Positions 36,014 through 42,639 of a stretch of 42,639 nucleotides of DNA are shown piece by piece. The position numbers and the translations under genes are program-made. The notes under the pieces are model-generated. The model had not been told where the DNA came from. It did no database searches and saw only the letters and a list, made by a program, of their open reading frames with translations. This DNA is from Flavobacterium sp. (lineage in GTDB: Bacteria > Bacteroidota > Bacteroidia > Chitinophagales > Chitinophagaceae). The stretch is taken from NCBI GenBank assembly GCA_030053925.1, contig JASGCX010000004.1:29633-72271 (forward strand), read 5' to 3'. The stretch's first letter is position 1. The number at the start of each line of letters is the position of its first letter.

Positions 36014-36961
36014 ATGAAACATTTATATCAAGTACTATTCTTTATAGTTATTACAAACATATCGTACGCACAAACAAATAGCTTATTAGTAACCGTTCGT
36101 AATCAGTACGAAACCGAAATAAAAGATGCCTCTGTAACAGTTGTAAAAACTGGCGAAACCGCTACTACTAATAGCCGTGGTTTGGTAACGCTTAATGCAA
36201 GTGTTGGCGATAGCATTATTATAAACAAAGAAAAATACGATAGCACCGCTATTACAATTCAAAACGTAAAAGGCCAGATAAACGCAATTGCACACAAACA
36301 GTTTACTTGGAAGGATTTAATTACCCCAATGTTCTACATTATTAATGGTGGTTTGTGGCTAATGTTGCTCATCATTTTTGCTGAAACAGGTTTGTTTATT
36401 GGCTTCTTTTTCCCCGGCGATTCTTTGTTGTTTGTGGCAGGTATTTTTAGCGATAAACTAGCTGCATCGGTATTTGATACAGGTAATGTGTACTTAAACT
36501 TACTACTTATTATTGCGCTTACCACCGCAGCAGGTATTTTAGGTAATGCTGTAGGCTATTGGTTTGGTAGACGCATTGGTAGCGCTATGTTTCAATGGAA
36601 CGACAATATTTTATTTAAAAAGAAATACCTACACCAAGCACAGGATTTTTACGAAAAACATGGCGGTGGTGCCATTGTATTTGCACGTTTTGTACCAATT
36701 GTAAGAACATTTGCACCAATTGTTGCAGGTATAGTAGCTATGGATAAAGCAAAGTTTACCTTCTTTAATATTCTTGGGTGCATTGCTTGGGTAACTAGTA
36801 TGATACTTGGCGGACACTTTTTACAACAGTGGATTTTAAACCAATTTCATTTCGATTTAAAACAACATTTAGAGGTTATTGTACTAGGTATTGTGTTTGT
36901 AACAACAGCACCTGTTATTGTGAAACTAGTGTTTGGTAAAGCTTCTTCAACCCACAAATAA
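36014..36961 (+). CDS. DedA-family membrane protein with an extra N-terminal domain
   Basis: DedA proteins are inner-membrane proteins for lipid carrier or phospholipid handling, usually 190-220 residues. Residues 110-315 are the DedA part: IFAETGLFIGFFFPGDSLLF, AGILGNAVGYWFGRRIGSAM, FYEKHGGGAIVFARFVPIVR and FAPIVAGIVAMDKAKF, all conserved motifs. Residues 1-19 look like a signal peptide ending ISYAQ, and residues 22-85 resemble a carboxypeptidase-regulatory-like beta-sandwich (LLVTVRNQYETEIKDASVTV, TNSRGLVTLNASVGD), as found at the start of SusC proteins. The fusion is unusual. Confidence 0.88.
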   Translation: MKHLYQVLFFIVITNISYAQTNSLLVTVRNQYETEIKDASVTVVKTGETATTNSRGLVTLNASVGDSIIINKEKYDSTAITIQNVKGQINAIAHKQFTWKDLITPMFYIINGGLWLMLLIIFAETGLFIGFFFPGDSLLFVAGIFSDKLAASVFDTGNVYLNLLLIIALTTAAGILGNAVGYWFGRRIGSAMFQWNDNILFKKKYLHQAQDFYEKHGGGAIVFARFVPIVRTFAPIVAGIVAMDKAKFTFFNILGCIAWVTSMILGGHFLQQWILNQFHFDLKQHLEVIVLGIVFVTTAPVIVKLVFGKASSTHK

Positions 36962-36969
36962 TATACATT

Positions 36970-38205
36970 ATGACAAAGAAGGAATATGGTATTCTATCAC
37001 TTCCTGTAATTGTTGGTTCACTTGGTTTTTTTGTTGATATCTACGATTTGCTGCTGTTTAATATCGTTCGCAAAAAAAGTTTGGCCGACCTACGCGTACC
37101 CGATGCACTAGCCAAAGAATTTGGCGAAAATGTGATAAGCTGGCAAATGCTTGGCCTTGTTGTAGGCGGCATTTTGTGGGGCATTTTGGGCGATAAAAAA
37201 GGACGCAAAAGTGTACTGTTTGGCTCAATTGTTTTGTATTCTGCTGCTACTGTAGCCAATGGTTTTGTACAAAATGTAGAACAGTACACCATTCTACGTT
37301 TTGTGGCTGCGCTTGGCCTTGCCGGCGAACTTGGTGCAAGTATTACCCTAGTAAGTGAAATGCTGCCAAAACATAAACGCGGCATTGGGGCTTCTATTAT
37401 TGCCACAAGTGGCGTTTTGGGCACTATTGCTGCGTATTTTGTGTACTCGCTTAGTAACGAAAACTGGCGTTTGTGTTATTATATTGGTGGTGCTATGGGC
37501 TTTTTATTGTTGTTTTTGCGAGTAGGCGTTTTAGAAAGTAGCATGTACAATGTTGCCAAAAAGCAATCTACTACAATGGGCAATTTTGCTATGTTTTTTA
37601 CCAATAAAGAACGCTTCTGGCGTTATTTCCGCTCTATATTAATTGGCTTACCTGTTTGGTTTGTAGTTGGTGTTTTAATTAGTTTCTCCGATGAATTTGC
37701 TAAGGCATTTAACATCTCTGGCTTCAATCAACCCAAAGCTTTAATGTTGCAATACAGTGCTTTAACTTTTGGCGATATGGGCGCAGGTTTATTAAGCAAT
37801 TACTTAAAAAGCCGTAAAAAAACCTTGTTGATTTTCTACTTCATTTTATCGGTGTTTATTGCGCTGTTCTTTATTTTAAAAGGCGGCGGCAACGCTACCA
37901 ATATGTATTTGCTATGTATGGGGCTTGGTTTTGGTTCGGGCATTTCGGTATTGTACATTACTATGAGTGCCGAACAATTTGGCACTAATTTACGTGCAAC
38001 AGCAGCCATTTCTATTCCTAATTTGGTACGTGGCTTCTTGCCATTAATCATACTATTATTCAAATTTTTAAGAAGCGCACGGGTGTTAAATAACTACGTA
38101 ACCGCAGCTTGGGTAACCGCAATTATTATGATTAGCATTGGCCTAGTATCGGTATTATTTACCAAAGAAACGTTTAATAAAGATTTAGATTTTGTAGAAC
38201 AATAG
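36970..38205 (+). CDS. MFS transporter, first of two paralogues
   Basis: A 411-residue major facilitator with twelve predicted helices. The loop between helices 2 and 3 reads GILGDKKGRKSVLFGS, the family signature, and an RFVAALGLAGELGASITLVSE segment marks helix 4-5 as in sugar-acid or proline/betaine-type carriers. LRATAAISIPNLVRG lies near helix 11. It starts 9 bp after dedA and could share its transcript. The substrate is not deducible. It is clearly paralogous to the next gene (same FVDIYDLLLF start and KDLDFVE end). Confidence 0.9.
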   Translation: MTKKEYGILSLPVIVGSLGFFVDIYDLLLFNIVRKKSLADLRVPDALAKEFGENVISWQMLGLVVGGILWGILGDKKGRKSVLFGSIVLYSAATVANGFVQNVEQYTILRFVAALGLAGELGASITLVSEMLPKHKRGIGASIIATSGVLGTIAAYFVYSLSNENWRLCYYIGGAMGFLLLFLRVGVLESSMYNVAKKQSTTMGNFAMFFTNKERFWRYFRSILIGLPVWFVVGVLISFSDEFAKAFNISGFNQPKALMLQYSALTFGDMGAGLLSNYLKSRKKTLLIFYFILSVFIALFFILKGGGNATNMYLLCMGLGFGSGISVLYITMSAEQFGTNLRATAAISIPNLVRGFLPLIILLFKFLRSARVLNNYVTAAWVTAIIMISIGLVSVLFTKETFNKDLDFVEQ

Positions 38206-38343
38206 GAACACGGGTGACGCTGATACAACAGATGTTCACTGATTTTTTAGTACAGAAGAACCACCAAAAAGTGATTGCCATAACTCGATTTATCTATTTT
38301 TACGTGACTTGAAATGCTATTGAATTTCCGTTTATATCCATCC

Positions 38344-38369
38344 AAATCTGCGTTATCAGTGTTCCCATA
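38344..38369. repeat. 26-bp dispersed repeat before the second MFS gene
   Basis: It matches 10297-10322 at 24 of 26 positions and ends 10 bp before the MFS start codon. The rest of the 174-bp gap (38206-38379) has the look of degenerate intergenic repeat sequence (GGGTGACGCTGATACAAC and similar words) and no gene. Confidence 0.7.
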
Positions 38370-38379
38370 AACAACTAAC

Positions 38380-39627
38380 ATGACACAACAACAAAAACAA
38401 TTCGGGCTTTTTTCTACACCAGTAATTGTAGCTGCGCTTGGCTACTTTGTAGATATTTACGACTTACTACTATTTACCATTGTACGTGAACCAAGTTTAA
38501 AAGGCTTAGGTATTGATTTAGATAATAAAGTGGCAGTACTTGCAGCTAGTGCCAAAATTATTGACTGGCAAATGGTGGGCTTATTAATTGGCGGTATTCT
38601 TTGGGGCGTTATTGGCGATAAAAAAGGCAGATTGAGTGTGTTATTTGGCTCTATAGCCATGTATTCTGTTGCCAATTTTGTTACTGGTTATGTTCAAACG
38701 GTAGAGCATTATGCTTGGGCAAGATTTGTAGCAGGTATTGGCCTTGCCGGCGAATTAGGTGCAGGCATTACCTTAATTAGCGAATTATTACCGCAGAAAA
38801 AACGTGGTGTGGGTACATCTTTAGTAGCTGGCATTGGTTTATCGGGTGCTGTGTTTGCCTACTTTACTTTCAAGCTTACTAATGATTGGCGTTTGTGCTA
38901 TAAAATAGGTGGCTGCCTAGGTATAGGCTTATTATTGTTGCGCCTTTCAGTGGCCGAAAGTGGTATGTTTAAGCAGACCAAACAACAAAATGTACAGCGT
39001 GGTAATTTCTTGATGTTTTTTACCAAGGGTACACGTTTTAAAAAATACATACTAGCTATTTTAATTGGCTTGCCTAATTGGTTTGTGATTGGTATTTTGA
39101 TAAATTATAGCAATCGTTTTGCTAAAGAATTTTATGGCAATAACCATGTAGAAAGTGGCCGATCCATCATGTTTGCGTATGTTGGTATTGCCTTAGGCGA
39201 TATTTTAATTGGCCTACTCAGCCAATATTTACAAAGCAGAAAGAAAGCATTGTTCAGTTTTTATGGCCTCACCATTGCATCGTTAATATTGTTTTTCAGT
39301 CCGTTTATACAAAATGATAACAAAATGTATTTGGTGTGTGGTTTATTAGGTTTCTCAACAGGTTATTGGGCCATTTTTGTAACCATGGGTGCAGAACAAT
39401 TTGGCACCAACTTACGTGCTACTGCCGCCACTACCATACCCAATATAGCCCGAGGTGCATTACTGTTAATCAACTTACTATTCTTCGATGTTTTTCAGAA
39501 AAGTTTTGGCTATTCGCTAACCCAAAGCGGCATTATTATAGGCTTTATTGTAATGAGTATTGCTTTGTTATCCGCCTATTTTTCAGAAGAAACCTTTCAT
39601 AAAGATTTGAATTATGTGGAGGAATAA
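38380..39627 (+). CDS. MFS transporter, second of two paralogues
   Basis: A 415-residue twelve-helix major facilitator resembling the upstream copy throughout: ALGYFVDIYDLLLFTIVREP, IGDKKGRLSVLFGS, RFVAGIGLAGELGAGITLIS, EQFGTNLRATAATTIPNIAR and KDLNYVEE at the end. The two differ in most loops, so the duplication is old and the substrates may have parted. It has its own 174-bp upstream region, so separate control is likely. No neighbouring enzyme hints at a substrate. Confidence 0.9.
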   Translation: MTQQQKQFGLFSTPVIVAALGYFVDIYDLLLFTIVREPSLKGLGIDLDNKVAVLAASAKIIDWQMVGLLIGGILWGVIGDKKGRLSVLFGSIAMYSVANFVTGYVQTVEHYAWARFVAGIGLAGELGAGITLISELLPQKKRGVGTSLVAGIGLSGAVFAYFTFKLTNDWRLCYKIGGCLGIGLLLLRLSVAESGMFKQTKQQNVQRGNFLMFFTKGTRFKKYILAILIGLPNWFVIGILINYSNRFAKEFYGNNHVESGRSIMFAYVGIALGDILIGLLSQYLQSRKKALFSFYGLTIASLILFFSPFIQNDNKMYLVCGLLGFSTGYWAIFVTMGAEQFGTNLRATAATTIPNIARGALLLINLLFFDVFQKSFGYSLTQSGIIIGFIVMSIALLSAYFSEETFHKDLNYVEE

Positions 39628-39635
39628 GGCAGGTA

Positions 39636-39680
39636 TTTTCTGCCTTTGTTGGCGAAAGGAGCGTTAACAAAGGCAGAAAA
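39636..39680. repeat. Palindromic repeat P, copy 1
   Basis: TTTTCTGCCTTTGTT and AACAAAGGCAGAAAA form a perfect 15-bp stem around GGCGAAAGGAGCGTT. A near-identical copy lies at 41534-41576 and a diverged one at 42381-42429. It starts 8 bp after the second MFS stop and could also serve as its terminator. The rest of 39681-39925 is AT-rich with no gene I can support. Confidence 0.9.
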
Positions 39681-39925
39681 ATTAAACAGTTTAATAATAA
39701 TTTTATGTCCCTATTGTTTCAACTTTTGTTGGTATCTATAGAAACTATACTGGGTATCATGCATACTTCTCTTGAGTATTTTATTATGCATAATTACTGT
39801 ATCTTAATTATGGATATACCAATTGAGAATTATGGTAAAAACAAAAATATTTTCATATTCAACCATAGCCCACCATAATTATTTGAAATTTTAAAAAAAA
39901 ATTTAATAATTAAAAAAAATCCGAA

Positions 39926-40366
39926 ATGAAAATAAATATAATCAACATAGGAATACTTCTAAAAAATTATTTAGTTCTTACCATATTCCTAGTAGCAATA
40001 TTATTACCAAGTTGCGGAAAAAAAGATGACACAGTTTCACCTAATACAATTAGCAACGAAACAAAAATTAAATATTCCACAGAAAAGGAATTTGTAGGTA
40101 CATGGATTGAAAAATACCCCCTGCAATATGATCGTATTTCTGATACAATTGTATTTACCCCCGATAGTACTGTTAGTAAATATATTCATTTTAATAATTG
40201 GGGATATAGGGTAAAAAATGATACAATTCAATTCATTAATCCAACTCAAGGTAGAAATTATTCTTTTCATTTTACACCAATTTCTGACAGTGAGATAGTC
40301 TTCAATAATTTCATTGATAGGCTAGTATCGCAGCAGGTAAAAAATATTACTTACGTGAAAAAATAA
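39926..40366 (+). CDS. Small lipoprotein of unknown function
   Basis: The 146-residue protein begins with a long hydrophobic signal and a lipobox (LVAILLPSCGKKDD, Cys at residue 30), so it should be anchored in the outer or inner membrane. The mature part starts with a Ser/Thr/Asn linker, then EFVGTWIEKYPLQY, which recalls a small lipocalin-like fold (FxGTWxx start), with alternating strands to the end (NITYVKK). No family name is secure. The stop codon runs into the left 17-bp inverted repeat of the next unit. Confidence 0.75.
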   Translation: MKINIINIGILLKNYLVLTIFLVAILLPSCGKKDDTVSPNTISNETKIKYSTEKEFVGTWIEKYPLQYDRISDTIVFTPDSTVSKYIHFNNWGYRVKNDTIQFINPTQGRNYSFHFTPISDSEIVFNNFIDRLVSQQVKNITYVKK

Positions 40367-40382
40367 CGTTGCCTGCAAGTTT
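40366..40382. repeat. 17-bp inverted repeat, left copy
   Basis: ACGTTGCCTGCAAGTTT matches the complement of 41305-41321 at 14 of 17 positions. It begins at the last base of the lipoprotein stop codon, 38 bp before the next gene. Confidence 0.65.
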
Positions 40383-40420
40383 AGCAGACCCTTCACTAAC
40401 GAAACATCAAACATTAACTA

Positions 40421-41305
40421 ATGAATATTTGGAGAATACATTTAAAGGCAGACTCAAAAGCAGGTATTGACCAAAGACAGCTTTGTTTAGACAAAGGAAT
40501 TGTAGGTGTTGGTTGGCAAATTGACTATGATACAGTTCCTGTTTCGTGGGAAGAATATTTGGAAACTGCACAAGGCGACTATGGAAATACAAGTTGGTGG
40601 ACAGCTCTTAACGCAATGAAAAACCGAATGGAGGTTGACGACTTGATTTGGACGAGAGATTGGCACGGAAACTATTTTTTAGGAAAAATAAGTAGTGATT
40701 GGTACTATGACACTTCTGACGAATGTTCACAAGCTGACATTGTAAACGTCCGTAAATGTGATTGGAAAAAAATTGGAACAGAAGAAGCTGTTCCAGGAAA
40801 AGTGGTAAGTAGTTTCAGACCAGCAAGGACAGTTCAATGTATTGATGACGAAACTGTTCATACTTTTTCACAAGTAGTTTATAACCAAAAATCAGACACA
40901 GAATTTTATGAGATTGAAAGTGTTTCAGGACAAGACATTTTCTCATTATTATCAGCAGACGATTGCGAAGACGCTTTGGCTATTTATTTACAAGCTACTC
41001 AAGACTATCTTGTAATTCCAAGTTCCTGTAAAGACACAACAATGACTTACGAGTTTGAACTCAAAAATAGAATTACAGGGAAAACAGCAGTTGTACAAGT
41101 TAAAAGTGGTTGGACACCACTAAACATTGACGATTATGCAAATCTTGAAACAGACATTTATTTATTTGCAACCAGTGGACAATACTTTGGAAAACCAAAA
41201 TCAAATATTAAAACGATTGACCCAGAAGTAATAAGGAAGTTCTTATTTGAACAGACTAATTTGCTACCAAAAAAAATGAAAGTGTGGGTAGAACTTTCAC
41301 GATAA
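40421..41305 (+). CDS. Unknown protein, possible PUA/EVE-like plus PD-(D/E)xK-like domains
   Basis: I do not recognise this 294-residue soluble protein with certainty. The first 130 residues (MNIWRIHLKADSKAGIDQRQ, then VGVGWQIDY, DDLIWTRDWHGNYFLGKISS) have the strand and tryptophan pattern of PUA/EVE-like modified-base readers seen in restriction systems. Near residues 200-240, YEFELKNRITGKTAVVQVKS resembles the core of a PD-(D/E)xK nuclease (an acidic strand, then QVK). That would fit a type IV restriction-like defence protein, but this is inference. Codon use (many GAC, ACA, AGA) differs from the neighbours, and inverted repeats bracket it, as expected for a transferred gene. Confidence 0.6.
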   Translation: MNIWRIHLKADSKAGIDQRQLCLDKGIVGVGWQIDYDTVPVSWEEYLETAQGDYGNTSWWTALNAMKNRMEVDDLIWTRDWHGNYFLGKISSDWYYDTSDECSQADIVNVRKCDWKKIGTEEAVPGKVVSSFRPARTVQCIDDETVHTFSQVVYNQKSDTEFYEIESVSGQDIFSLLSADDCEDALAIYLQATQDYLVIPSSCKDTTMTYEFELKNRITGKTAVVQVKSGWTPLNIDDYANLETDIYLFATSGQYFGKPKSNIKTIDPEVIRKFLFEQTNLLPKKMKVWVELSR

Positions 41306-41321
41306 AACCTACAGGCAACAT
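41305..41321. repeat. 17-bp inverted repeat, right copy
   Basis: AAACCTACAGGCAACAT overlaps the last base of the stop codon of the 294-residue gene and is the inverted partner of 40366-40382 (14 of 17). The two copies define a unit of 956 bp. Confidence 0.65.
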
Positions 41322-41503
41322 TGGGTTTTGTGCAAGTTGGGCGTGACCAGCAAACATCAGCCAATTGCAAATCCAAGCTGTGGTTCGGGCTAGACAAGCA
41401 ACTTTCAACTTTAGTTCTTAAATTCAACTTCATATTTTCAATCGGCAGCGGTTGTGGGCAGACGGAATACTAATTCCCAACCTGCACAAAGCCCTAGCGC
41501 AAC

Positions 41504-41721
41504 ATGAAACAAACACTATTTCTATTCTTTCTTTTTCTGCCTTTGTTAGCGAAAGGAGCGTTAACAAAGGCAGAAAGGGCGAATTTAACATTACTAAATT
41601 GAACTTTGCGAAGGAAATTATATTAGGAACTTTTGCGTGCACTCTATATAATGGCAATGATAGCATCGTGATAAATGATGGTAGATTCGATTGTAAATTT
41701 TACACCTGCACTTGTAACTAA
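41504..41721 (+). pseudogene. Remnant of a paralogue of the 41748 lipoprotein, broken by palindromic repeat P
   Basis: The 5' end reads MKQTLFLFFLFLPLL, a secretion signal start similar in its first codons to the next gene. It runs into repeat P at 41534-41576, after which the 3' end of a paralogue resumes in another frame: KGEFNITKLNFAKEIILG, TFACTLYNGNDSIVINDGRF and KFYTCTCN, about 75 percent identical to the end of the downstream lipoprotein. The middle of the gene is missing. The stretch 41322-41503 before it has no gene I can support. Confidence 0.8.
41534..41576. repeat. Palindromic repeat P, copy 2
   Basis: TTTCTGCCTTTGTTA and TAACAAAGGCAGAAA form a perfect 15-bp stem around GCGAAAGGAGCGT. 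It differs from copy 1 by only one base in the shared 43-bp core and lies exactly at the break of the lipoprotein paralogue. Confidence 0.9.
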
Positions 41722-41747
41722 ATTTTAATTACCAATAAACTACAACT

Positions 41748-42317
41748 ATGAAACAATTAACTTTTGCCATCCTTGCAGTAATAACACTGCTGTTTACCAC
41801 CTGTAAAAAAGACAATGGGGGGCCATCTACCACTTTACCCGAAGCCACACAAGAAGGGAAAAACACTTTTGGTATGAAAGTAAATGGCGAGGTTTGGACG
41901 CCTTATTATAAATGCGGACCTTCTGCAAATCCCTGCGGAGCATTAAGTGTGACTTATTACGATCAACCTGGTATACTTCAATTTTATTTTACTTTAACTA
42001 CTGCTAAAAAAACTGATAATTCATTTACTACGTTTGAAGTGAATACAATGCCTAGGTACACTACAATAAGCAGTATAGGCAATAAGTATGATTCTTTAAA
42101 TGTGGCATATACTGATTATGGAAGTAATAGAAATGGCAGATCGACTGATTATACAAAATCATATACCCCAAAGGGCAACTTTACTATCACTAAACTAGAT
42201 TTTGCCAATCAAATTATTGCAGGCACGTTTACTTGTACTCTATATAATGGCAATGACAGCATCGTTATTACAGATGGTCGCTTTGACTCTAAATTTTACA
42301 CCTGTATTTGTAACTAA
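41748..42317 (+). CDS. Small lipoprotein of unknown function
   Basis: A 189-residue protein with a lipoprotein signal (AILAVITLLFTTCKK, Cys at residue 19) and a mature domain that starts NTFGMKVNGEVWTPYYKCGP, like the DUF6252-type small lipoproteins of Bacteroidota, which share a GxxVNGxxWxP start; the assignment is tentative. The end, FTITKLDFANQIIAGTFTCT, with YNGNDSIVITDGRFD, repeats the pattern of the remnant upstream. Four cysteines are in the mature part. It should sit in the envelope; its role is unknown. Confidence 0.78.
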   Translation: MKQLTFAILAVITLLFTTCKKDNGGPSTTLPEATQEGKNTFGMKVNGEVWTPYYKCGPSANPCGALSVTYYDQPGILQFYFTLTTAKKTDNSFTTFEVNTMPRYTTISSIGNKYDSLNVAYTDYGSNRNGRSTDYTKSYTPKGNFTITKLDFANQIIAGTFTCTLYNGNDSIVITDGRFDSKFYTCICN

Positions 42318-42380
42318 TTTTTCTGCCCCTGCTATCATCTCGCCTCGCCGTTGTTGCGCCTTCGGCCAACAACATAACTA

Positions 42381-42429
42381 TATTTTCTGTCAAAAAAATG
42401 TTGGCGAAAGCAACGCCAAAGGTGAAAAA
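42381..42429. repeat. Palindromic repeat P, diverged copy 3
   Basis: TATTTTCTG, then TGTTGGCGAAAG (12 bases identical to copy 1) and CCAAAGG with GAAAAA follow the order of repeat P with an expanded A-run in the left arm. A separate hairpin, GTTGTTG(C)GCC-TTC-GGCCAACAAC, lies just before it at 42350-42373. Confidence 0.5.
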
Positions 42430-42439
42430 TGTAATCTCA

Positions 42440-42639
42440 AGTTCGTACCAGTAAACGCTAGTTACTTAAAAACAAACTGAAGTTCCATAAGAGCAAACGC
42501 TAGTTACCTAAAAAAGAACTGAAGTTCCATAAGAGTAAACGCTAGTTCGTAACAGCGAACTCTAGTTACCGAAAAACGAATTGGAGTTCCATAAGAGTAA
42601 ACGCTAGTTCGTAACAGCGAACTCTAGTTACCGAAAAAC
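42440..42639. repeat. Tandem array with a 20-21 bp period, running off the end
   Basis: Ten AGTT words start at 42440, 42460, 42481, 42502, 42523, 42544, 42564, 42585, 42606 and 42626, a mean spacing of 20.7 bp, close to two turns of DNA. On top of this is a 62-bp unit (42523 and 42585) whose second copy is identical over all 55 bp visible. The short palindrome AGTTCG-N6-CGAACT occurs in each large unit. No reading frame crosses it. The true extent of the array is outside the window. Confidence 0.9.

Noticed and set aside
41305..41460. Integron attC site after the 294-residue gene
   Set aside because: A GTTGGGC word fits a core site, but no matching complementary core or full attC fold is visible, and there is no integrase in the window.

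Overview
The window looks like chromosomal DNA of a low-GC Bacteroidota, most likely a Chitinophagaceae-type member. The evidence is a SusC/SusD pair with a DeoR regulator, a GH97 glycosidase, a DAHP synthase-chorismate mutase fusion, start codons with no clear Shine-Dalgarno sequence, and promoters of the Bacteroidota form TTTG-N19-TAnnTTTG. The placement is inferred from gene content; there is no rRNA or tRNA gene to confirm it.

Positions 1-13543, all on the minus strand, hold an aromatic amino acid cluster. In transcription order it runs pheA, an aminotransferase, tyrA, then (after an interruption) DAHP synthase-chorismate mutase, aroB, aroA and aroC. Ahead of pheA lies what looks like a complete transcription attenuator: a consensus promoter, a 29-codon leader peptide with nine consecutive Tyr/Phe codons, an antiterminator and a terminator. 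This is the strongest finding. The cluster is split by a seven-copy tandem repeat of exactly 100 bp, a DEAD-box helicase gene and four small two-gene modules: DUF433/DUF5615, MntA/HepT, an unknown 54/178-residue pair, and a dead antitoxin/PIN pair. Its enzymes also carry eight in-frame copies of a GC-rich palindromic repeat (a ninth follows the pheA stop), and AroC is fused to a DUF952 domain.

Positions 13544-23051 carry degP, a GH97 alpha-glucosidase, metK, a stand-alone GT5 N-terminal domain protein, panC, a clearly decayed panD pseudogene, a flippase-like membrane protein and rfaE2. Positions 23052-31538 carry a deoR-susC-susD operon divergent from anmK, which suggests uptake and recycling of a cell-wall sugar, followed by two transporters. 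Positions 31539-39627 hold galM, an XRE/S24 regulator, a dicarboxylate-type symporter, a second DUF433/DUF5615 pair, a DedA protein with an extra N-terminal domain, and two paralogous MFS transporters.

Positions 39628-42639 are accessory in character. They hold two small lipoproteins, a possible PUA-like/nuclease gene bracketed by 17-bp inverted repeats, a paralogue remnant broken at a palindromic repeat, and a tandem array with a period near 21 bp that runs off the end. Several dispersed repeats occur elsewhere. I found no tRNA, rRNA, CRISPR array or transposase gene.
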